Shown here: piece after piece, positions 1 to 9,520 of the stretch
Position numbering within the stretch: the first letter of the stretch is position 1
How the letters are laid out: every line of letters starts with the position of its first letter
Notes under the pieces: model-generated
What the model saw: the letters and a program-made list of their open reading frames with translations, nothing else
Told to the model about the DNA's origin: nothing
Databases searched by the model: none
Origin: Arcanobacterium pinnipediorum
GTDB lineage: Bacteria; Actinomycetota; Actinomycetes; Actinomycetales; Actinomycetaceae
NCBI RefSeq assembly: GCF_023973165.1
Contig: NZ_CP099547.1
Coordinates: forward strand, 1,364,001-1,428,000
Direction of reading: 5' to 3'
DNA: 64,000 nucleotides
Translations under genes and position numbers: made by a program

Positions 1-2726
1 GGGCTGCTAGGGGAAGGCTCTTGGGCGGATAATCCTTGTTCGCGTCCCCATTCGATGAAGGACTCCTCGTTACTAAACGGTACTTCGAAGTTCTCATCTG
101 GAGTGACATAACCTGCTAGATCTTCGATAAATACGTTGGTGAAAAATAGCGGAGAGTGTGCGCCTTGCGCCTGGCTCATACTTCTATCTGAAAGTTCAGG
201 ACTAGCTATTTGCTCATCGTGATCATTGTGGATAGAGTTTTGGGTATTTTCCTCGAGTGCTTCTATTGCCTCCCGGAAATTCTTCGATGCCTTTTCTTCA
301 TCGCCAAATTCGTATGTCAAAAGCAGCAGGAGACGTCGCGGACGAGTGAAGGCAACATACGCTAATCTGCGTTCTTCATCCCCAGAGTGTTGTTGAACTG
401 CCTGCTCGTATCTGCCATAGTCGACTAGAGCTTCACATTTTGCGACTCGTGGCTCATCGTAGTGGACGTAGTCTTGTGCGCTGAATGTTGGGATATGTTG
501 CGCGTCTGCACGCAACAGCTCTGGAAATACGTCAATATTCTTGTGCCAAAATGGGTAGCGCCGTTTGCGATAATCAAACCGCTTCTCCACCAGCTCAGGA
601 ACAGCTACAATATCCCATTCCAAACCTTTTGCAGCATTGACGGTTAAGATTTGGACCAGGCCAGCTTGGGGAGCTATATCTTCCCCCAATGAAAGATCAG
701 ATGCCGGGGTTATTTCTCCGGCATGTTCGTGAATCTCCATCAAATCGATCCACTCTAAGAATCTTGATAGCTGCCCAGTTTGCTCCTGTGCCTGGAATGT
801 TCCAGAGAGTTTAATAAATTCTGAAAGAGCCGCTTTGAGTGCTGCTCCCCCTTTGAATCGCGTGGTGGCATAAATATGGAGATCTAAGGCATCTATCGCA
901 CTAGAGACGAGGACGCTCAACGGCTTGTGCCGTTGGCCTTGGACTTGACGTACTACATCTGCAAGATAGCTGATTCGTTGCTGGCCTGCCGTACTCATCT
1001 GACTGAAGTCCTCTTCAGCCAACAAGGCATGGATCAAACTCACCTCTGGCCGGCCAAGCTCTTTTTCCAGAAGTTGGGCGCGCTCGGCGTCTTTTCCTTC
1101 GCGCACTTCGCTAACGAACTGGCTTTGTTCGTTGCGTGCATACTTTTCTGCAACAGCGGAAAACTGTTGCAGATCGCTAACCCCGATACCAAAAAAGTTC
1201 ATCAAATACAGTAGCTGATCGTTGCGTTGTGGGTTATCCACAACCGCTAATAATGCACGAACAGCACGGATTTCAGGCCGGACGATAATCGACCTGCCAC
1301 CTATAACTTCGTATGGCACACCGACCTCATCAAGTGCTTGTGCTACAAAGTCTTCGAAACTGTGGTTGCGAACCAGCACAGCAATGCTAGGGGTTTTGCC
1401 TTGGTCGGGATGACGTATTTCGTGGGCTAAACGCTGAGCCAAGGCGGTATATGTATCACGCGCATAGTGCCGGTGAATGCGCACGACCTCACCGGCACTA
1501 GCACTTGGACCAGGCCGGAGTTTCTTGACATCTAGTCCATCATAAGACAGTTTCTGAAACGTAAGCTGATTAGCGGCGTTCAAAATTTCTGTAGAATTGC
1601 GAAAAGCTTGAGTTAAGGATAGCTGCGCATCATCACTGACCTCGTATTGTTCAACGAAATCAGCAAATGCATTAGCCGATGCCCCTCGCCAACCATATAT
1701 GGCTTGGTTCGGATCACCTACAGCGGTTACGGAACGCGCATCCTTAAACGCTTCACGTAACAAAGTAGCTTGGTTTACTGACGTATCTTGGAACTCATCG
1801 AGTAACACCACCGGAAATGCAGCGCGGATTGAATCACGTACTGCCGGAACGGATCGCAGTATCCGCGTAGCCCACGCAACCTGATCCGAGAACTCGATAA
1901 GCCCTCGTTGTTTTTTCGCCTCAAAGTATCGCTCAACAAACTCAAGGATCTGCAATCGCCCTTCGAGATTTTCTAGCACTGGCTTGCGCGTAAATACTTT
2001 CGATGCTCGCTGATAAAGTTCGTATTCAACACTATTTTTCTCCGGGGTAGTCTTGGCTGAAAGTCGCACCTGGAGGACGGAATCGACGGCGCTAGCTTCG
2101 TGTTGGAGGCTATCTCGGGCTTGGACGATAGTGACGTCGTTGTCGATGAGACCCGCGGCGGTGTTCAGCGCGGCACGAGTTACTCCATCTACCGATAACT
2201 TCACTAGCGATTCGTGGAGTTGACTACCTGAGACGATATCGTTCATAAGCTGATACCGCTCTGCCTCATTCATTAAACGCGCATCAGGATCTTCCCCGAT
2301 GAGCATGGCATACGATGTTGCAATTTGCGATGCAAAGGAGTTATAGGTGGTCATAGTTGGCCGATTTAAGCCAGCGTGAATCAATGATGCTGCTTGATTT
2401 TCGGGGCATTGATCTAGTTCATCTGTATTCGACGTGAGCGTTTGCGGTGAAATCAGGCCGTGCTGAGTTATTTCCCGTATCTTCTTCGTCACGCGATCAG
2501 CTAGCTCGCCGGCTGCTTTACGGGTGAAAGTTAACCCTAAGATTTCTTGCGGTTGGGCTACCTCGGCGGCCAACATCCAAGCTATTCGATTAGCCATAGT
2601 TGCTGTTTTCCCCGATCCCGCACCAGCAATAACCAAAGTAGCTTGATGCTCAGACGTTATAACCGCTCGCTGTTCTTCGGTTGGGGGAAATTTATCGTGA
2701 GCAATAAAGTCGTCATAAGTGATCAT
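1..2726 (-). CDS. adnB: AdnB-like UvrD-family helicase-nuclease subunit (partial, 3' end outside window)
   Basis: Second subunit of the actinobacterial AdnAB helicase-nuclease that unwinds and resects DNA double-strand breaks. I translated the minus strand from the ATG at 2726: the frame is open to base 1 (908 codons). It shows Walker A IAGAGSGKT near residue 35, the helicase box LLDEFQDTS, the motif GDPNQAIYGWRGAS, and ERRLAYVAFTRPRR (motif VI) near the left edge. The RecB-like nuclease domain expected at the C-terminus lies outside the window. The start overlaps the adnA stop in ATGA, so the two are translationally coupled. Unlike its partner, this subunit has an intact DE box, so it is probably the main motor (inference, in line with what is known for mycobacterial AdnAB). 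It could be labelled simply UvrD/REP helicase, but the pairing makes AdnB likely. Confidence 0.88.
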   Translation of the reverse strand, partial: MITYDDFIAHDKFPPTEEQRAVITSEHQATLVIAGAGSGKTATMANRIAWMLAAEVAQPQEILGLTFTRKAAGELADRVTKKIREITQHGLISPQTLTSNTDELDQCPENQAASLIHAGLNRPTMTTYNSFASQIATSYAMLIGEDPDARLMNEAERYQLMNDIVSGSQLHESLVKLSVDGVTRAALNTAAGLIDNDVTIVQARDSLQHEASAVDSVLQVRLSAKTTPEKNSVEYELYQRASKVFTRKPVLENLEGRLQILEFVERYFEAKKQRGLIEFSDQVAWATRILRSVPAVRDSIRAAFPVVLLDEFQDTSVNQATLLREAFKDARSVTAVGDPNQAIYGWRGASANAFADFVEQYEVSDDAQLSLTQAFRNSTEILNAANQLTFQKLSYDGLDVKKLRPGPSASAGEVVRIHRHYARDTYTALAQRLAHEIRHPDQGKTPSIAVLVRNHSFEDFVAQALDEVGVPYEVIGGRSIIVRPEIRAVRALLAVVDNPQRNDQLLYLMNFFGIGVSDLQQFSAVAEKYARNEQSQFVSEVREGKDAERAQLLEKELGRPEVSLIHALLAEEDFSQMSTAGQQRISYLADVVRQVQGQRHKPLSVLVSSAIDALDLHIYATTRFKGGAALKAALSEFIKLSGTFQAQEQTGQLSRFLEWIDLMEIHEHAGEITPASDLSLGEDIAPQAGLVQILTVNAAKGLEWDIVAVPELVEKRFDYRKRRYPFWHKNIDVFPELLRADAQHIPTFSAQDYVHYDEPRVAKCEALVDYGRYEQAVQQHSGDEERRLAYVAFTRPRRLLLLLTYEFGDEEKASKNFREAIEALEENTQNSIHNDHDEQIASPELSDRSMSQAQGAHSPLFFTNVFIEDLAGYVTPDENFEVPFSNEESFIEWGREQGLSAQEPSPSS

Positions 2727-5700
2727 GAGAAAATGCGCTTCCCTTCATATGCAGGACATAAAACACGATAGGAGCACGTTCTACATCCATCATTGACGAT
2801 TGCTGGAACGGAATGTGCTTGGCGAAGATTTGCAACCGAATCAATCATATTCTCAACGAGCGCTCTACGTTCTTGATCCAACGGACTTTGCTCAGTTAAA
2901 GAATAGTCTTTCCTATCGGTACCAACATGGACTAATCGTGCTCCCAAACTTGTGGTGGGTTTGGATTGGCCAGGTTCGACAACGAGTCCACCTTCTTCAA
3001 CCAGCCACTGATATATCAACAGCTGAGGTACCGTCTCGCTTAGAGATTTTGCGGGAGCTACCTTTCCAGTCTTGAAATCAACTACGCGTACTTCATCGGG
3101 GCTAGCTGGATCATATTCAACCCGATCAAGTTTTCCCGAAACGATAACATCGCCACGATCTACTCGCGCATAAATTTCCTTGTGCGCGTCCCCGGGGTGT
3201 TCAACCAAATAGCTATATAGCTTCTCCACCATCGCTTCGGCTCGATACCTCAGTTGCTGGGCGTGCATATCAGTTCCAAATTCTGCACCTTCCCACAACT
3301 GATCTAGTCGCTCTAGCATCCTATCTCGATCAGGTGTTTGGGTTTCTTCGGCAATCTGGTGGATAAGCGTGCCAAGATCTGCCAGCGCACTATCGCCAAT
3401 TTCCTGGCCATGAATGCTATCAAGAGTTCCGCGTAGCGGGCAGGTGAGCATCTTCTCCACCGTCGATGGTGAAATCCGGACGGGCACGTCAGGGAAATCA
3501 CCTTGTGTGTACTCAATCGAATCTGCCCATATTTTCGCTTCCATGCCACCGATATTGCCTGCTTGAAGCTGAGCAAGATAATCACTTGCACGAGCTTGTA
3601 GCTTAGGATCTGCCAACCGTTGCGCTTGACGTAATTGGCCAACAAACGTTGGAAAATCAAGGCTTAGCGACTCTTGTTGATGCACGGTCAAAAGCTGTGA
3701 TTCTGACGGAAATAACCAATCCATAAAGCGCGAGGGCAAAACATCTTCAGAATGTACACATGTAAACTCAACGCCGGATTTGGCTCGCGAAACACTATAA
3801 AGTAGCATCCGCAGTTCGTCGTCGACGACGTCGGCGAGGCGCTGTTCGCCACGGACTTCTTGACCGGCGAGCTCACTGCCAACCACACGCGAGACTAACT
3901 GCGGTACTTGCGTTAACGGGTTGCGAAGTTGCAGATTGGGCCAGATACCTTCATTGATTTTTGCAATGAATACCCACTCCCACGTTTGCCCGATAGCTGC
4001 CGAAGGGGAGGTCAACACAATTCCATCTTCCATAGCCGAGGTGCGAGCAATGGAATCCTCTGGTATTTCTTGTTCGTCAAGAACTCGCAACAAATCTGTA
4101 ATCTGGGCTGTTTGTGGATCACGGTCAGATAAGCGCTGGGCTATCCGAAACAGTTGAATCACAGCATCGAGATTGCGATCCGCTTCATCGCTCCCTTCAC
4201 TTCCGGCGAGAACTTGTTCGCGCCACTGCTGAGCCTTACCAATTTTTTCCCACGCTACCCACAAAACATTTTCCGCTAGCGGATCATGCGAAACTGCGCT
4301 ACGCACTGCATCGAAGACGAGCCGGATATGGCTAAATTGCGGTATTTTAGCAGCTGGAGAATCTGGATCTTGATCAGCAATAGTGGCAAGCAATTCATCG
4401 CCAATTTTCCTTCCGCCGCCCAATAACTCCCAACCATGCAAGCGCTTGATCAACGACGAAAGCTCCACTGGCGTTAAACCAAACAACGGCCCAGTTAAGA
4501 GTTGGCGAAGCTGGCCGGCAAGCTGTGCGGGTTCGCTAAGACCAAGAGCAATTTTGATAGCGAGAATCAGATCTGCTACAACTGGCTGGAATCGCAATGG
4601 ACTCACTGATTTCAGCGGCTGAACCGGCACTCCTCTATCGAGCAAGGCCTGGCGTAAACTATGATGATGCGAACGCGAGCGCGTCACAACTGCGATCTGA
4701 GAATAAGCCACTTTTTCTTCAAGATGCAGTTGGCGGATTCGGCTCGCTAAGTATGAGTTTTCATCATGGTCACTAAGAAGAATATGTGCACTAGCTGTGA
4801 CCGGATCTGCATACTGCGTATCTGCTTTCCTTCCCAGTGCAGAACCAGCAACATGAATACCAGTTTCAAGCATAGTAATGATCGGCTCAATCTGCCCACC
4901 ACCTCGATAGCGATGAGCTAAAACAAAGGTTTGGGCATCTATCCCACCGGCGGCTACCGGGCGCGAAAGCAGAGATTGAAGGTGAGCAATCCCGCCACGA
5001 TAGCCTTGCACGGCACTATCTGGATCCCCGAAAACAACGATGTTGGCACCAAGATTATGCAATTCGCGCAGTAATGACCGTAGCGCTAGGGTGGAATTAG
5101 ACACGTCGTCGACAAATATCCAATCCCACTGTGGCCGCTGGGCACCAATCTGGCCAACTTGCGCCCTATCCCACTGCTGGAGAAACGCTGCGGCTTGCTG
5201 AACGATTCGCGCATGGTCAGTGCGATCAGGCTGTGCGTAGCCGGTACCAGCTTGGACCGCCAACGCTTTTTCATACTCCTCCATGAGCTCTGCACCGATG
5301 AACCATGAGGGATTATTTTCCGCTTCTGCCAGCTCGCGCAGTTCTTGTGCCGTTATCCCAAGTTCGGCACTGCGCGTAAGCAAATCTCGGTACTCTTGGC
5401 GAAATGCCTCCATGTGAGCTACTTCAGGATCTACAGATCCCAATGCGTTGGCGTGTGGATAGTATTTGGTTGCGACATCAAAAAGTTCTTTGATCAACGC
5501 ATCTTGCTCCGGACCAGAAAGGAGCTCTGGTTCTTTCCTTCCTACTGCTTGGGCGTAGCGCGAGACGATTGCGAAGGCGAAAGCTGAAATAGATCGCACC
5601 CGGACATGTTCACCAAGGACTTTGAGTTCACCAACAATCGTATTTCTCGTCTCATCTGCGGCCCGGCGATCTGGGGATAGAACCGCTATCGAAGCGTTGG

Positions 5701-5866
5701 GACTGTGCCTCAATACGGCTTGAAGGCACCTGCGCAATAGTGTGGTTTTACCGGTGCTTGCCGCACCGATAACAGATAGTGCGCGCCCACCAATGTGCGA
5801 TCGAGCGATATCTTCGCACGCACTGACAACGGCTTGTTGTGATTGATCGAGAACGTGGTCACACAT
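2723..5866 (-). CDS. adnA: AdnA-like helicase-nuclease subunit (UvrD/RecB fold)
   Basis: First subunit of the AdnAB DNA end-resection machine, 1047 aa, close to the usual AdnA length. The N-terminal half is a UvrD-like motor with a P-loop ASTGKTTLL near residue 37. Where active helicases have DExx, this protein reads FVDDVSN, so the catalytic Glu is replaced. The C-terminal quarter is a RecB/AddB-type nuclease with VRVVDFKTGK (the metal-binding D and catalytic K) and the iron-sulphur cysteines: one in LTCPLRG and three in GCRTCSYRVLCPAYEG. The gene ends in a 4-base overlap with adnB. The pair stands next to DUF3107 and DEAD-helicase genes, as it does in other actinobacteria (M. tuberculosis Rv3201c-Rv3211 region). 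The gene could also be called PD-(D/E)XK nuclease family protein. Confidence 0.88.
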   Translation of the reverse strand: MCDHVLDQSQQAVVSACEDIARSHIGGRALSVIGAASTGKTTLLRRCLQAVLRHSPNASIAVLSPDRRAADETRNTIVGELKVLGEHVRVRSISAFAFAIVSRYAQAVGRKEPELLSGPEQDALIKELFDVATKYYPHANALGSVDPEVAHMEAFRQEYRDLLTRSAELGITAQELRELAEAENNPSWFIGAELMEEYEKALAVQAGTGYAQPDRTDHARIVQQAAAFLQQWDRAQVGQIGAQRPQWDWIFVDDVSNSTLALRSLLRELHNLGANIVVFGDPDSAVQGYRGGIAHLQSLLSRPVAAGGIDAQTFVLAHRYRGGGQIEPIITMLETGIHVAGSALGRKADTQYADPVTASAHILLSDHDENSYLASRIRQLHLEEKVAYSQIAVVTRSRSHHHSLRQALLDRGVPVQPLKSVSPLRFQPVVADLILAIKIALGLSEPAQLAGQLRQLLTGPLFGLTPVELSSLIKRLHGWELLGGGRKIGDELLATIADQDPDSPAAKIPQFSHIRLVFDAVRSAVSHDPLAENVLWVAWEKIGKAQQWREQVLAGSEGSDEADRNLDAVIQLFRIAQRLSDRDPQTAQITDLLRVLDEQEIPEDSIARTSAMEDGIVLTSPSAAIGQTWEWVFIAKINEGIWPNLQLRNPLTQVPQLVSRVVGSELAGQEVRGEQRLADVVDDELRMLLYSVSRAKSGVEFTCVHSEDVLPSRFMDWLFPSESQLLTVHQQESLSLDFPTFVGQLRQAQRLADPKLQARASDYLAQLQAGNIGGMEAKIWADSIEYTQGDFPDVPVRISPSTVEKMLTCPLRGTLDSIHGQEIGDSALADLGTLIHQIAEETQTPDRDRMLERLDQLWEGAEFGTDMHAQQLRYRAEAMVEKLYSYLVEHPGDAHKEIYARVDRGDVIVSGKLDRVEYDPASPDEVRVVDFKTGKVAPAKSLSETVPQLLIYQWLVEEGGLVVEPGQSKPTTSLGARLVHVGTDRKDYSLTEQSPLDQERRALVENMIDSVANLRQAHSVPAIVNDGCRTCSYRVLCPAYEGKRIFS

Positions 5867-5990
5867 ATCTTATCCCTTTGAGTTCGCATACTATCTGGTG
5901 GGGTTAAATCCATAATATCTACCACCTCCCACACATTCTCGTTTCACTTACCGTACGATCGAAACTAGAATCAATACACATGGAGGTTTT

Positions 5991-6926
5991 ATGGCTGGTG
6001 GACTTATTGCACTACTCGACGACGTTGCCGCACTTGCCAAAATCGCTGCCGCTTCTTTAGATGACGTAGCGGCCGGTGCAGCAAAAGCCGGATCGAAAAC
6101 TCTGGGCGTTATTATCGACGATACTGCCGTTACACCGCAGTACGTCAAAGGGCTAAGTCCGAAACGCGAACTCCCAATTATTTGGCGAATTACTCGCGGA
6201 TCGATCCGCAACAAGATATTTTTTATTCTGCCTGCCGTCTTGCTCTTATCGATTTTTGCGCCGTGGTCCTTGCCCTATTTGCTCATCGTCGGCGGATCCT
6301 ATCTGTGTTTTGAAGGAGCCCACAAAATCGTCGAACGACTAGCTGGGCACTCACCGCAAACCCCTGCTATCGTGACGCAATCAGAAGATTCCATCGTGCG
6401 CCAAGCGGTGCGAACTGATTTTATTTTGTCATCTGAAATCATGGTTATCGCGCTCAACGAAGTTTCCGATTCATCTATTTGGCAACAAGCCATGATTCTC
6501 ATTTTTGTTGCGTTCTTGATCACGATTTTCGTCTACGGCGTTGTTGCGTTGATTGTTAAAGCCGACGACGTCGGACTTGCGCTTTCGCTTAAAAACCAGC
6601 GTTTGTTGCAGATAACTGGAAAGTTTTTACTCAAAGCGATGCCCTGGGTCTTGCGTTTATTGACTGTGGTTGGCACTCTCGCCATGCTCTGGGTTGGCGG
6701 GCATATGCTCATCATCCAGCTAGATGAAATCGGGTTTGCTGGCCCGCATCATCTTCTGAGCAGTCTCGTTGATCCAGTAGTGAGCAGTGCAGGTAGCGTT
6801 ATCGGCTGGAGCATCGAGACTCTTAGCTCAGCTACGGTAGGTTTTGGCTGGGGACTAATCCTGGTCGGAATTTTCCTCGCATACGGCAAACTCCACAAAA
6901 ACTACGCCGAGCGCGATGGAAGCTGA
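5991..6926 (+). CDS. DUF808 family inner-membrane protein (YedI-like)
   Basis: A 311-aa membrane protein of the DUF808 family, whose biochemical role is unknown. The family hallmark is visible at the N-terminus: an amphipathic start (MAGGLIALLDDVAALAK), then an Ala-rich DDVAAGAAKAG segment, then TLGVIIDDTAVTPQYV. Several hydrophobic spans follow from about residue 80, including one ending in LIVGGSYLCFEGAHK, which is typical of the family. The ATG follows a clear GGAGG about 6 bases upstream. It is transcribed away from adnA, with 124 bp between the two starts that must hold both promoters. Family assignment is firm; function is not known. Confidence 0.88.
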   Translation: MAGGLIALLDDVAALAKIAAASLDDVAAGAAKAGSKTLGVIIDDTAVTPQYVKGLSPKRELPIIWRITRGSIRNKIFFILPAVLLLSIFAPWSLPYLLIVGGSYLCFEGAHKIVERLAGHSPQTPAIVTQSEDSIVRQAVRTDFILSSEIMVIALNEVSDSSIWQQAMILIFVAFLITIFVYGVVALIVKADDVGLALSLKNQRLLQITGKFLLKAMPWVLRLLTVVGTLAMLWVGGHMLIIQLDEIGFAGPHHLLSSLVDPVVSSAGSVIGWSIETLSSATVGFGWGLILVGIFLAYGKLHKNYAERDGS

Positions 6927-6975
6927 CAGTATCTGACCAGAGCGGTAGACTCATAGGGAAAAGAAAGGACTAGCC

Positions 6976-7200
6976 TTGGATATTACAATTGGAATTCGTG
7001 ACGTTGCTGGAGCAGTAAGCTTGAGCGTCGATATGTCTAGTGAAGAGATCAATGCCCTTATCTCCGATGCGTTAGCATCACAAAAACCTCTGGTGCTCAC
7101 CAGCTCAGATAATGAAACAGTTTTTGTACCAGCTCATGCTCTTGGCTATGTTCAAATATCTGGAACGCCGCAACGGCGTGTAGGTTTCGGTTTCGCCTAA
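6976..7200 (+). CDS. DUF3107 family small protein (TTG start)
   Basis: A 74-aa soluble protein of the DUF3107 family, a conserved actinobacterial family of unknown function (M. tuberculosis TB9.4/Rv3208A is a member). The reading frame starts with TTG at 6976, preceded by AAAGGA about 9 bases upstream; no ATG lies near. The body shows the family pattern: an N-terminal strand, a segment that looks helical (SSEEINALISDAL), and the C-terminal strand GYVQISGTPQRRVGFG. It sits between the DUF808 gene and the DEAD-box helicase gene (33-bp gap), so it is probably co-transcribed with the helicase. Confidence 0.85.
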   Translation: MDITIGIRDVAGAVSLSVDMSSEEINALISDALASQKPLVLTSSDNETVFVPAHALGYVQISGTPQRRVGFGFA

Positions 7201-7233
7201 AAGTACCGAAAGCCGAACATAGAAAGCATAAGT

Positions 7234-8775
7234 ATGACCCAAACGTCAGGAATTGCGGATACATCAGGTGCATCCGTACCAACTACTACTGAGCCGATGG
7301 CAGATATCGAAGCTACTGCCTCAGAACTCAACCTCGAAGAAAAAACATTTGCCGATTATGGAGTCTCTGCTCCTATCGTTGCTGCCCTTCAAGCTCAAGG
7401 AATCACCCACCCCTTCCCTATTCAGGCACTCACACTGCCCGTTGCACTCAAAGGCTCCGATATTATCGGGCAAGCCAAAACCGGTACCGGGAAAACCCTA
7501 GGGTTTGGCATTCCGATGATCGAGCGTTGCATTGGCCCTGGTGAAGATGGATTTGAGAATCTCGACCATCCAGGTGCTGCGCAAGGTCTCGTCGTCGTCC
7601 CTACTCGAGAACTTGCCAAGCAGGTAGCCCAAGATCTGCGCAACGCTGCGAAGAACCGCAGTGTGCGAGTGGTCGAAGTCTACGGTGGTCGCGCCTATGA
7701 ACCTCAGGTCAAAGATCTGGAGAAAGGCGCTGAGATCGTCGTAGGCACCCCGGGGCGCTTGATCGATTTACTTAAACATCACACGCTGAATTTACATGCG
7801 GTTAAAACAGTTGTTCTGGATGAAGCCGATGAAATGCTTGATCTGGGCTTTTTAGAAGACGTAGAGAAGATTCTTAGCGCTACCCCGCCAACCCGGCATA
7901 CGATGTTGTTCTCTGCAACGATGCCCGGGCCGGTCGTGGCGATGGCACGGCGATACATGTCCCACGCCACGCACATTCGAGCTCAAGCCCATGATGATGA
8001 TTCGACCACAGTTAAGTCGGTTCGCCAAGTGGTCTACCGTACCCACGCGATGAACAAAATTGAGGTCCTCGCTCGTATTTTACAAGCAAAGAACCGCGGC
8101 CTATCGATTATTTTCACCCGCACCAAACGAACCGCATCACGAGTAGCTCAAGATCTTACAGAACGTGGATTCGCCACCGGAGAAATGCATGGCGATCTCG
8201 GCCAAGGCGCACGCGAACAAGCCCTGCGCGCGTTTCGGAACGGCAAAATTGACGTGCTCGTTGCAACCGACGTAGCTGCGCGTGGTATCGACGTCGATAA
8301 CGTCACCCAAGTCATCAACTACCAAGCCCCCGAAGACGAAAAGACCTACATTCATCGGATTGGTCGAACCGGGCGCGCGGGTCATTCTGGTACCGCAATC
8401 ACTTTTGTTGATTGGGAAGATACTCCACGCTGGTCGGTTATCAATAAGCTACTTTCGTTGGGGATGCCTGAGCCAGTTGAAACCTACCACACCTCTGATC
8501 ATCTCTACACTGACCTCGATATTCCCACTGATGTGACCGGATATCTTCCTCAATCTCAACGTACTCGCGAAGGCTTAACTGCCGAAAAGATCGAGGATTT
8601 GGGCGAAACCGGAAAGAGTGCTGGTCGCGGTCGGAATCGAACAAGTAGCCGCTCTCGGGGCAACACGCCGCGGCGCTCGGATCGTTCCGCACAGCAGTCA
8701 CGGCACAGCGATCAACAACCAGAACGCACTCCGCGCCAGCGTCGTCGAATTCGTAAAACGAATAGTCAGTCGTAA
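7234..8775 (+). CDS. DEAD-box ATP-dependent RNA helicase (RhlE/DeaD type)
   Basis: A 513-aa RNA helicase that remodels RNA or ribonucleoprotein in the cytoplasm. All core motifs are present in order: Q motif region GITHPFPIQ, motif I AKTGTGKT, PTRELAKQ, GTPGRL, DEAD inside VLDEADEMLDLG, SAT, then in the second RecA domain IIFTRTKRT, VATDVAARGIDV and HRIGRTGRAG. The last ~60 residues are a Ser/Arg/Gln-rich basic tail, probably an unstructured RNA-binding extension. It follows the DUF3107 gene by 33 bp and ends just before a strong bidirectional hairpin. In M. tuberculosis the corresponding neighbour of TB9.4 is rhlE. The N-terminal ~30 residues are Thr/Ser-rich and could be shortened if a later start is used. 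Confidence 0.95.
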   Translation: MTQTSGIADTSGASVPTTTEPMADIEATASELNLEEKTFADYGVSAPIVAALQAQGITHPFPIQALTLPVALKGSDIIGQAKTGTGKTLGFGIPMIERCIGPGEDGFENLDHPGAAQGLVVVPTRELAKQVAQDLRNAAKNRSVRVVEVYGGRAYEPQVKDLEKGAEIVVGTPGRLIDLLKHHTLNLHAVKTVVLDEADEMLDLGFLEDVEKILSATPPTRHTMLFSATMPGPVVAMARRYMSHATHIRAQAHDDDSTTVKSVRQVVYRTHAMNKIEVLARILQAKNRGLSIIFTRTKRTASRVAQDLTERGFATGEMHGDLGQGAREQALRAFRNGKIDVLVATDVAARGIDVDNVTQVINYQAPEDEKTYIHRIGRTGRAGHSGTAITFVDWEDTPRWSVINKLLSLGMPEPVETYHTSDHLYTDLDIPTDVTGYLPQSQRTREGLTAEKIEDLGETGKSAGRGRNRTSSRSRGNTPRRSDRSAQQSRHSDQQPERTPRQRRRIRKTNSQS

Positions 8776-8808
8776 CGCTCAGATCTAAATAATTTAGCGC
8801 GATAGCTG

Positions 8809-8852
8809 ATACGTTTTGGGGTCCCATCAAGAGATGGGACCCCAAAACGTAT
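8809..8852. terminator. Bidirectional intrinsic terminator between helicase and MarC genes
   Basis: A perfect inverted repeat with 20-bp arms (8809-8828 and 8833-8852) and a 4-base AAGA loop. It lies between two convergent genes, 33 bases after the helicase stop and 41 bases after the marC-like stop on the other strand. The arms carry TTTTGGGG/CCCCAAAA, so T runs lie at the foot of the stem in both directions. Confidence 0.9.
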
Positions 8853-8893
8853 CTTGACCAAAGTGATTAAACTGGGTGGCGAAATTACACCGA

Positions 8894-9520
8894 CTATCCA
8901 CCTAAGAAACTCGTATTTACCACCGTGACGATGCCGTTGATAATCAACTGCGCGGCAATGGCCGCAAGTAGCATTCCAGAAAGCCGGGTCAAGAGCATAA
9001 TGCCTGACTCACCCAAAAGCTTGAAGATGGGGTTGGCGAAGCGCATCGTTAGCCAAGAGATGGTTAAAACCGTGACCAACCCCAAAACTGTGGTGATGAT
9101 TCGTGTCCAATCGTGTCCTGCTTCGTCTACGAGTAGCATGAAGGCCACGATAGATCCTGGTCCAGCCAACAACGGCATTCCTAATGGAACCATCGCCACG
9201 TGCAAATCACCATCGGATTCACCGGGATCTTCTTCTTGCCCGGTTAGTAACTGCAATGCGATAAGTAACAGTAGCAAACCGCCCGAGATTTGCAATGCAG
9301 CGGCAGAAATTCCCAGCGCATTGAACATCGCAAAACCAAAGAAGCCAAATAACATCAGCAAGATTAGGGCGATGAAGTTGGCTTGGAATGCGATGCGTCT
9401 GCGATTACGTTCTGAGGCTTTCGAGGTCAGCGCAAGGAAAATTGGCAGATTTCCCGGAGGATCGATAATTACAAATAGTGTTGCGAATGCCGAGACAAAC
9501 AATGCTGTATCAAATGCCAC
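8894..9520 (-). CDS. MarC family integral membrane protein (UPF0056)
   Basis: A 208-aa membrane protein of the MarC family, whose transport role is unresolved despite the name. It has six likely transmembrane segments; the first contains the family motif FVIIDPPGNLPIFLALT near residues 16-32. The start is GTG at 9520: the G is shared with the TAG stop of the upstream PHP gene (TAGTG), and GGAGG lies about 8 bases upstream within that gene. The two are therefore translationally coupled. It ends against the 8809-8852 terminator. Confidence 0.9.
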   Translation of the reverse strand: MAFDTALFVSAFATLFVIIDPPGNLPIFLALTSKASERNRRRIAFQANFIALILLMLFGFFGFAMFNALGISAAALQISGGLLLLLIALQLLTGQEEDPGESDGDLHVAMVPLGMPLLAGPGSIVAFMLLVDEAGHDWTRIITTVLGLVTVLTISWLTMRFANPIFKLLGESGIMLLTRLSGMLLAAIAAQLIINGIVTVVNTSFLGG

